Shown here piece after piece: positions 24,771 through 33,426 of a DNA stretch of 55,235 nt. The notes beneath the pieces are model-generated. The model saw only the letters and a program-made list of their open reading frames with translations. It made no database searches and was not told the origin of the DNA. Positions within the stretch are counted from its first letter, which is position 1. Each line of letters begins with the position of its first letter. Source of the DNA: Tritrichomonas musculus (taxonomy: Eukaryota > Parabasalia > Tritrichomonadida > Tritrichomonadidae); NCBI GenBank assembly GCA_039105265.1, contig JAPFFF010000109.1, forward strand, positions 1-55,235, read 5' to 3'. The position numbers and the translations under genes were made by a program.

Positions 24771-27690
24771 TTCAACTGCAGTTCTTGTTTCATCTTAATA
24801 TTAAACTGCAGTTCTCGTTGCATCTGATGATTCAACTGCAGTTCTCGTTGCATCTGATGATTCAACTGCAGTTCTCGTTGCATCTGATGATTCAACTGCA
24901 GTTCTTGTTGAATCTGATGATTCAACTGCAGTTCTCGTTGAATCTGATGATTCAACTGCAGTTGTCGTTGCATCTGATGATTCAACTGCAGTTCTCGTTG
25001 AATCTGATGATTCAACTGCAGTTGTCGTTGCATCTGATGATTCAACTGCAGTTGTCGTTGCATCTGATGATTCAACTGCAGTTGTCGTTGCATCTGATGA
25101 TTCAACGGCAGTTCTTGTTTCATCTTATTATTAAACTGCAGTTCTCGTTGAATCTTATTATTAAACTGCAGTTCTCGTTGAATCTTATTATTAAACTGCA
25201 GTTCTCGTTGCATCTGATGATTCAACTGCAGTTGTCGTTGCATCAGATGATTCAACTGCAGTTCTCGTTGCATCTGATGATTCAACTGCAGTTCTCGTTG
25301 AATCTGATGATTCAACTGCAGTTCTCGTTGAATCTGATGGTTCAACTGCAGTTCTGGTTGAATCTTATTATTAAACTGCAGTTCTCGTTGAATCTTATTA
25401 TTAAACTGCAGTTCTCGTTGAATCTGATGATTCAACTGCAGTTCTCGTTGCATCTGATGATTCAACTGCAGTTCTCGTTGAATCTGATGATTCAACTGCA
25501 GTTCTTGTTGCATCTTAATATTAAACGGCAGTTCTCGTTGCATCTGATGATTCAACTGCAGTTCTCGTTGAATCTGATGATTCAACTGCAGTTCTCGTTG
25601 AATCTGATGATTCAACTGCAGTTCTCGTTGAATCTGATGATTCAACTGCAGTTCTCGTTTCATCTGATGATTCAACTGCAGTTCTCGTTGAATCTGATGA
25701 TTCAACTGCAGTTCTCGTTGAATCTGATGATTCAACTGCAGTTCTCGTTGAATCTGATGATTCAACTGCAGTTCTTGTTTCATCTGATGATTCAACTGCA
25801 GTTCTCGTTGCATCTGATGATTCAACTGCAGTTGTCGTTGAATCTGATGATTCAACTGCAGTTCTCGTTGAATCTGATGGTTCAATTGCAGTTCTTGTTT
25901 CATCTTATTATTAAACTGCAGTTCTCGTTGAATCTTATTATTAAACTGCAGTTCTCGTTGAATCTGATGATTCAACTGCAGTTCTCGTTGAATCTTATGG
26001 TTCAACTGCAGTTATCGTTGAATCTGATGGTTCAACTGCAGTTCTCGTTGAATCTTATGGTTCAACTGCAGTTATCGTTGAATCTGATGGTTCAACTGCA
26101 GTTCTCGTTGCATCTTATGGTTCAACTGCAGTTCTCGTTGAATCTTATGGTTCAACTGCAGTTCTCGTTGAATCTTAATATTAAACTGCAGTTATCGTTG
26201 AATCTGATGGTTCAACTGCAGTTCTTGTTGCATCTGATGATTCAACTGCAGTTCTTGTTGCATCTTAATATTAAACGGAAGTTCTCGTTGCATCTGATGA
26301 TTCAACTGCAGTTCTCGTTGCATCTGATGATTCAACTGCAGTTCTTGTTGCATCTTATTATTAAACGGTAGTTCTCGTTGCATCTGATGATTCAACTGCA
26401 GTTCTTGTTGAATCTGATGATTCAACTGCAGTTCTCGTTGCATCTGATGATTCAACTGCAGTTCTTGTTGAATCTGATGATTCAACTGCAGTTCTCGTTG
26501 CATCTGATGGTTCAACTGCAGTTCTCGTTGAATCTTATGGTTCAACTTCAGTTCTCGTTGAATCTGATGGTTCAACTGCAGTTCTCGTTGAATCTTATGG
26601 TTCAACTGCAGTTCTTGTTGCATCTGATGATTCAACTGCAGTTCTCGTTGAATCTGATGATTCAACTGCAGTTCTTGTTGCATCTTAATATTAAACGGTA
26701 GTTCTCGTTGCATCTGATGATTCAACTGCAGTTCTCGTTGAATCTGATGATTCAACTGCAGTTCTTGTTGCATCTTAATATTAAACGGAAGTTCTCGTTG
26801 CATCTGATGATTCAACTGCAGTTCTCGTTGCATCTGATGATTCAACTGCAGTTCTTGTTGAATCTGATGATTCAACTGCAGTTCTCGTTGAATCTGATGG
26901 TTCAACTGCAGTTGTCGTTGCATCTGATGATTCAACTGCAGTTCTTGTTGCATCTTAATATTAAACGGCAGTTCTCGTTGAATCTGATGATTCAACTGCA
27001 GTTCTTGTTGAATCTGATGGTTCAACTGCAGTTCTCGTTGCATCTGATGATTCAACTGCAGTTCTCGTTGCATCTGATGATTCAACTGCAGTTCTCGTTG
27101 CATCTGATGATTCAACTGCAGTTCTCGTTGAATCTTATTATTAAACTGCAGTTCTCGTTGAATCTGATGATTCAACTGCAGTTCTTGTTTCATCTTATTA
27201 TTAGACTGCAGTTCTCGTTGCATCTGATGATTCAACTGCAGTTCTTGTTTCATCTTATTATTAAACTGCAGTTCTCGTTGAATCTGATGATTCAACTGCA
27301 GTTCTTGTTGCATCTTAATATTAAACTGCAGTTCTCGTTGCATCTTAATATTAAACTGCAGTTCTCGTTGCATCTTATGGTTCAACTGCAGTTCTCGTTG
27401 AATCTGATGATTCAACTGCAGTTCTTGTTACATCTTATTATTAAACTGCAGTTCTCGTTGAATCTGATGATTCAACTGCAGTTCTTGTTACATCTTATTA
27501 TTAAACTGCAGTTATCGTTGAATCTGATGGTTCGACTGTAGTTGTCGTTGAATCTGATGATTCAACTGCAGTTGTCGTTGAATCTGATGATTCAACTGCA
27601 GTTCTTGTTGCATCTGATTGTTCAACTGCAGTTCTCGTTGAATCTTATGGTTCAACTTCAGTTCTCGTTGAATCTGATGGTTCAACTGCA
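24770..27690 (-). repeat. 30-bp satellite, right arm, second a block
   Basis: About 97 units of the CTGCAGTTCTCGTT type return in strict 30-bp register. From 24,841 the block is the second copy of 20,472 onward. The marker variant CGGTAG appears near 26,370 and 26,700, matching 22,000 and 22,330 in the first copy. Confidence 0.93.
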
Positions 27691-30600
27691 GTTGCAGCTG
27701 AATCTAATGGTTCAATTGCAGTTGTAGCTGAATCTGATGGTTCAAATTGTAGTTTTAGCTGAATCTAATGGTTCAATTGCAGTTGTAGTTTAATCTAATG
27801 GTTCAATTGCAGTTGTAGCTGAATCTGATGGTTCAATTGCAGTTGTAGTTTAATCTAATGGTTCAATTGCAGTTGTAGTTTAATCTAATGGTTCAATTGC
27901 AGTTGTAGTTTAATCTGATGGTTCAAATTGCAGTTGCAGCTGAATCTAATGGTTCAAATTGCAGTTGTAGCTGAATCTGATGGTTCAATTGCAGTTGCAG
28001 CTGAATCTAATGGTTCAATTGCAGTTGTAGCTGAATCTGATGGTTCAATTGCAGTTGCAGCTGAATCTAATGGTTCAATTGCAGTTGTAGCTGAATCTGA
28101 TGGTTCAAATTGTAGTTTTAGCTGAATCTAATGGTTCAATTGCAGTTGTAGCTGAATCTGATGGTTCAATTGCAGTTGTAGTTTAATCTAATGGTTCAAT
28201 TGCAGTTGTAGTTTAATCTGATGGTTCAAATTGCAGTTGCAGCTGAATCTAATGGTTCAAATTGCAGTTGTAGCTGAATCTAATGGTTCAATTGCAGTTG
28301 TAGTTTATTCTGATGGTTCAAATTGCAGTTGTAGTTTAATCTAATGGTTCAATTGCAGTTGTAGTTTAATCTGATGGTTCAATTGCAGTTGCAGCTGAAT
28401 CTGATGGTTCAAATTGCAGTTACAGCTGAATCTAATGGTTCAAATTGCAGTTGTAGCTGAATCTGATGGTTCAAATTGCAGTTGTAGTTTAATCTGATGG
28501 TTCAATTGCAGTTGTAGTTTAATCTGATGGTTCAAATTGCAGTTGTAGCTGAATCTAATGGTTCAACTGCAGTTGTAGTTTAATCTGATGGTTCAATTGC
28601 AGTTGTAGCTGAATCTGATGGTTCAAATTGCAGTTGTAGTTTAATCTAATGGTTCAAATTGCAGTTGTAGCTGAATCTGATGGTTCAATTGCAGTTGTAG
28701 TTTAATCTGATGGTTCAAATTGCAGTTGTAGTTTAATCTGATGATTCAATTGCAGTTGTAGTTTAATCTGATGATTCAATTGCAGTTGTAGTTTAATCTG
28801 ATGGTTCAAATTGCAGTTGTAGTTTAATCTGATGATTCAATTGCAGTTGTAGTTTAATCTGATGGTTCAAATTGCAGTTGCAGCTGAATCTAATGGTTCA
28901 ATTGCAGTTGTAGCTGAATCTGATGGTTCAAATTGCAGTTGTAGTTTAATCTGATGGTTCAATTGCAGTTGTAGTTTAATCTGATGGTTCAAATTGCAGT
29001 TGTAGCTGAATCTAATGGTTCAACTGCAGTTGTAGTTTAATCTGATGGTTCAATTGCAGTTGTAGCTGAATCTGATGGTTCAAATTGCAGTTGTAGTTTA
29101 ATCTAATGGTTCAAATTGCAGTTGTAGCTGAATCTGATGGTTCAAATTGCAGTTGTAGTTTAATCTAATGGTTCAAATTGCAGTTGTAGTTTAATCTGAT
29201 GGTTCAAATTGCAGTTGTAGTTTAATCTGATGATTCAATTGCAGTTGTAGTTTAATCTGATGGTTCAAATTGCAGTTGCAGCTGAATCTAATGGTTCAAT
29301 TGCAGTTGTAGCTGAATCTGATGGTTCAAATTGTAGTTGTAGCTGAATCTAATGGTTCAATTGCAGTTGTAGCTGAATCTGATGGTTCAATTGCAGTTGT
29401 AGCTGAATCTGATGGTTCAATTGCAGTTGTAGTTTAATCTGATGGTTCAATTGCAGTTGTAGCTGAATCTGATGATTCAAATTGCAGTTGTAGCTGAATC
29501 TGATGGTTCAAATTGCAGTTGTAGTTTAATCTGATGATTCAATTGCAGTTGTAGTTTAATCTGATGGTTCAAATTGCAGTTGCAGCTGAATCTGATGGTT
29601 CAATTGCAGTTGTAGCTGAATCTGATGGTTCAAATTGCAGTTGTAGTTTAATCTGATGGTTCAATTGCAGTTGTAGCTGAATCTGATGGTTCAATTGCAG
29701 TTGTAGTTTAATCTGATGGTTCAATTGCAGTTGTAGCTGAATCTGATGGTTCAATTGCAGTTGTAGTTTAATCTGATGGTTCAATTGAAGTTGCAGCTGA
29801 ATCTAATGGTTCAATTGCAGTTGTAGTTTAATCTGATGGTTCAAATTGCAGTTGCAGCTGAATCTAATGGTTCAATTGCAGTTGCAGCTGAATCTGATGG
29901 TTCAATTGCAGTTGCAGCTGAATCTGATGGTTCAATTGCAGTTGTAGTTTAATCTGATGATTCAAATTGCAGTTGTAGTTTAATCTGATGGTTCAATTGC
30001 AGTTGTAGTTTAATCTGATGGTTCAATTGCAGTTGTAGTTTAATCTGATGGTTCAATTGCAGTTGTAGTTTAATCTGATGGTTCAATTGAAGTTGCAGCT
30101 GAATCTAATGGTTCAATTGCAGTTGTAGTTTAATCTGATGGTTCAAATTGCAGTTACAGCTGAATCTAATGGTTCAAATTGCAGTTGTAGCTGAATCTGA
30201 TGGTTCAACTGCAGTTGTAGTTTAATCTGATGGTTCAATTGCAGTTGTAGTTTAATCTGATGGTTCAATTGCAGTTGTAGCTGAATCTGATGGTTCAAAT
30301 TGCAGTTGTAGTTTAATCTGATGGTTCAATTGCAGTTGTAGCTGAATCTGATGGTTCAATTGCAGTTGTAGTTTAATCTGATGGTTCAATTGAAGTTGCA
30401 GCTGAATCTAATGGTTCAATTGCAGTTGTAGTTTAATCTGATGGTTCAAATTGCAGTTGTAGCTGAATCTGATGGTTCAAATTGCAGTTGTAGCTGAATC
30501 TGATGGTTCAAATTGCAGTTGTAGCTGAATCTGATGGTTCAATTGCAGTTGTAGTTTAATCTGATGGTTCAAATTGCAGTTGTAGCTGAATCTGATGGTT

Positions 30601-32235
30601 CAAATTGCAGTTGTAGCTGAATCTGATGGTTCAACTGCAGTTGTAGTTTAATCTAATGGTTCAAATTGCAGTTGCAGCTGAATCTGATGGTTCAATTGCA
30701 GTTGTAGTTTAATCTGATGGTTCAATTGCAGTTGTAGTTTAATCTGATGGTTCAAATTGCAGTTGTAGCTGAATCTGATAATTCAATTGCAGTTGTAGTT
30801 TAATCTGATGGTTCAATTGCAGTTGTAGTTTAATCTGATGGTTCAATTGCAGTTGTAGCTGAATCTGATGGTTCAAATTGCAGTTGTAGTTTAATCTGAT
30901 GGTTCAATTGCAGTTGTAGCTGAATCTGATGGTTCAATTGCAGTTGTAGTTTAATCTGATGGTTCAATTGAAGTTGCAGCTGAATCTAATGGTTCAATTG
31001 CAGTTGTAGTTTAATCTGATGGTTCAAATTGCAGTTGTAGCTGAATCTGATGGTTCAAATTGCAGTTGTAGCTGAATCTGATGGTTCAAATTGCAGTTGT
31101 AGCTGAATCTAATGGTTCAATTGAAGTTGTAGTTTAATCTGATGGTTCAAATTGCAGTTGCAGCTGAATCTAATGGTTCAAATTGCAGTTGTAGTTTAAT
31201 CTAATGGTTCAATTGCAGTTGTAGTTTAATCTGATGATTCAAATTGCAGTTGTAGTTTAATCTGATGGTTCAATTGCAGTTGTAGTTTAATCTGATGGTT
31301 CAATTGCAGTTGTAGTTTAATCTGATGGTTCAATTGAAGTTGCAGCTGAATCTAATGGTTCAATTGCAGTTGTAGTTTAATCTGATGGTTCAAATTGCAG
31401 TTGTAGCTGAATCTGATGGTTCAAATTGCAGTTGTAGCTGAATCTGATGGTTCAAATTGCAGTTGTAGCTGAATCTGATGGTTCAATTGCAGTTGTAGTT
31501 TAATCTGATGGTTCAAATTGCAGTTGTAGCTGAATCTGATGGTTCAAATTGCAGTTGTAGCTGAATCTGATGGTTCAACTGCAGTTGTAGTTTAATCTAA
31601 TGGTTCAAATTGCAGTTGCAGCTGAATCTGATGGTTCAATTGCAGTTGTAGTTTAATCTGATGGTTCAATTGCAGTTGTAGTTTAATCTGATGGTTCAAA
31701 TTGCAGTTGTAGCTGAATCTGATAATTCAATTGCAGTTGTAGTTTAATCTGATGGTTCAATTGCAGTTGTAGTTTAATCTGATGGTTCAATTGCAGTTGT
31801 AGCTGAATCTGATGGTTCAAATTGCAGTTGTAGTTTAATCTGATGGTTCAATTGCAGTTGTAGCTGAATCTGATGGTTCAATTGCAGTTGTAGTTTAATC
31901 TGATGGTTCAATTGAAGTTGCAGCTGAATCTAATGGTTCAATTGCAGTTGTAGTTTAATCTGATGGTTCAAATTGCAGTTGTAGCTGAATCTGATGGTTC
32001 AAATTGCAGTTGTAGCTGAATCTGATGGTTCAAATTGCAGTTGTAGCTGAATCTAATGGTTCAATTGAAGTTGTAGTTTAATCTGATGGTTCAAATTGCA
32101 GTTGCAGCTGAATCTAATGGTTCAAATTGCAGTTGTAGTTTAATCTGATAATTCAATTGCAGTTGTAGTTTAATCTGATGGTTCAAATTGCAGTTGTAGT
32201 TTAATCTGATAATTCAATTGCAGTTCTCGTGGAAT
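27690..32235 (-). repeat. 30/31-bp satellite, right arm, outer b block
   Basis: About 4.5 kb of b-type units (GCAGTTGTAGTTTAATCTGATGGTTCAA and relatives). The first 1.4 kb is the second copy of the 4,369-bp duplication. The rest contains its own 944-bp-offset duplication. A recurring TTGAAGTTGCAGCTGAATC variant is found near 30,090, 30,390, 30,969, 31,335 and 31,913. The array ends near 32,235 with GCAGTTCTCGTGGAATCTG, a final a-like unit. Confidence 0.92.
30350..32147. repeat. 944-bp-offset tandem duplication in outer b block
   Basis: The variant TGAAGTTGCAGCTGAATC at 30,391 and 30,969 recurs at 31,335 and 31,913, both 944 bp later, together with matching neighbours such as the rare CTGATAATTCAATTGC unit (30,775 and 31,719). 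Similarity starts near 30,350 and is lost near 31,203 and 32,147. It is a recent local amplification. Confidence 0.8.
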
Positions 32236-32350
32236 CTGTTTCGGCTCAAAATTTGATTTGAAGATTGGATTCGGCTTAGAATTTGGTATTAAGAACTTTT
32301 TGAATAGCTACGAAATAAACCTTTCAAAAAAAAAGTGGGGGATTCCCTAG
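32236..32350. other. Candidate outer terminus of the satellite-armed element
   Basis: After the last repeat unit comes about 115 bp of unique DNA richer in G and C than what follows (CGGCTCAAAATTTG, GATTCGGCTTAG, GCTACGAAATAAACC). It ends in A9-GTGGGGGATTCCCTAG, then gives way abruptly to very AT-rich DNA. Read inward from the right this begins AGGGAATCCCCCAC. Inference only: this would suit a transposon terminus, but the partner end and target duplication are outside the window. Confidence 0.35.
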
Positions 32351-33426
32351 ATAGATTTCTTCAACCAGTTTTAATTATTCCAAATTCAAATTAAAACTCA
32401 TTTATTCAATTTTTTTAAAATAAAAAACGAATATATACATATATATATCAATTATTAAAATAGGATTTAGGATTTAAAATTAATATAATTAATTATATAA
32501 TATTTAATTATAGCTAATATATGCAAAAAGCTTTTTATATATAAGATATTCAATTTTTAGCATTCAATTAAATTCTTACAGAAACAAATTTATAAAATAT
32601 ATTATTTAAAATAATAAATAAAATAAATATTATCTATTTTTATATTTATAAATATATCAATAAAATTAAATAATAATATAAATACTTTAATTATCTTATA
32701 AATTATAGGATATAATTATTTTGAAAAAAAAAGATTTGAGATAAAAAAAGTAAGAAAATAAATTATCAAACACAGCCAAAATAAAACAGAAAAAATTAAT
32801 TTGAGATAAAAAGTTCAAAATTTTAAAAAATGAAAGGAAAAAAATATGTCAGAGAAATTTGAAAGGAAAAATGGTGGTCTGCCTTTTGGTTTTAAGTTTA
32901 CTTGTAGGGATTTTATGTTAATAAAAAAATTTGTCTTTCTTTTAATTGAAAAAGTTAAAATTTAAATTTAATTGACACAAATTATTTTGAAAAATTAGCA
33001 AAAATATTTGGAATTTGGTTTTACTATTCAAATCAGTGTGCTTTGATAAAATCAGAAAAATGTCATTCTTAAATATTAATTTATAGAGAGAAAAATCTTT
33101 CTTTAGTTTGGGTTTCATTTTGATTCAAAAAGTTTCAATTTTTTTTTTAATGAATTTCTCGCAACGAAACTAATATCATCTCAATTTATAAATTGAAAGT
33201 ATACATATTTCTCACTTATTTTAATCTTTTTATAATTTAAACTGATTCTTGTAAAAAATGCATTTGTTGATAGAGCAAAAAAAAAAATGATTATTATGGA
33301 CAATTAATAGATATTTTGATTATAAAGAAACAGCAAGTACATTTGTTTATCTTGCTATTTTTTTGTTTAGTTTTTAAAAAAATAGAAGAATTAATTTGTT
33401 TATTAGTTTAAAACTAATATCGAAAA
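32351..33426. other. AT-rich intergenic spacer, no gene seen
   Basis: About 1.08 kb of low-complexity AT-rich DNA with TATATA runs (32,430-32,450), many A and T homopolymers, and no frame or RNA gene I can support. It contains the 3' side of the surface-protein gene, so its poly(A) site should lie just left of 33,427. Confidence 0.7.

Larger units (their letters stand above)
20472..29104. repeat. 4,369-bp tandem segmental duplication in right arm
   Basis: The segment beginning at 20,472 recurs at 24,841 with a constant offset of 4,369 bp. Translated stretches at 21,823-23,046 and 26,192-27,415 (407 codons), 22,339-23,172 and 26,708-27,541 (277 codons), and 23,559-23,756 and 27,928-28,125 (65 codons) are identical. 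Similarity ends near 24,735 and 29,104. At least one difference is visible (TTTCATCTG near 21,429 against TTGCATCTG near 25,808). The offset is not a multiple of 30, because each copy contains a b block with 31-bp units. Each copy spans an a block and a b block, so the second a-to-b alternation of this arm arose by duplication. Confidence 0.88.
1..32350 (-). mobile_element. Foldback-like MULE transposon with satellite arms
   Basis: Seen: a MULE transposase gene is flanked by arrays of one 30-bp unit. The left array (1 to about 5,960) reads CAACGAGAACTGCAG on the plus strand. The right array (about 8,440-32,235) reads the reverse complement. The arms are therefore inverted repeats of each other, about 2.5 kb apart. 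Known: Drosophila Foldback elements have long terminal inverted repeats made of short tandem repeats, and their NOF gene encodes a MULE-related transposase. Inferred: this window holds an oversized element of that design. The left end lies outside the window. The right end is placed near 32,350, where a unique 110-bp segment after the array gives way to AT-rich DNA. The arms are unequal, so the right arm has probably expanded after insertion. Alternatively, a MULE may have inserted into an existing satellite that was already inverted. Confidence 0.65.

Noticed and set aside
8413-28125. Dozens of similar long frames in the right array
   Set aside because: Same cause as in the left array; frames begin and end wherever single variant units add or remove a stop, and they overlap on both strands.
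1-32235. CRISPR array
   Set aside because: Period is about 30 bp, but repeats are contiguous with no unique spacers, the genome is eukaryotic in character and no cas genes are present.
1-32235. Centromere or telomere satellite
   Set aside because: No telomere-type G-rich repeat is seen, and the array reverses orientation around a transposase gene, which a transposon arm explains better. A centromeric role cannot be excluded.
32351-33426. tRNA, rRNA or other RNA genes in the AT-rich spacers
   Set aside because: No cloverleaf, A/B box pair or rRNA-like sequence recognised; composition is simple AT-rich DNA.
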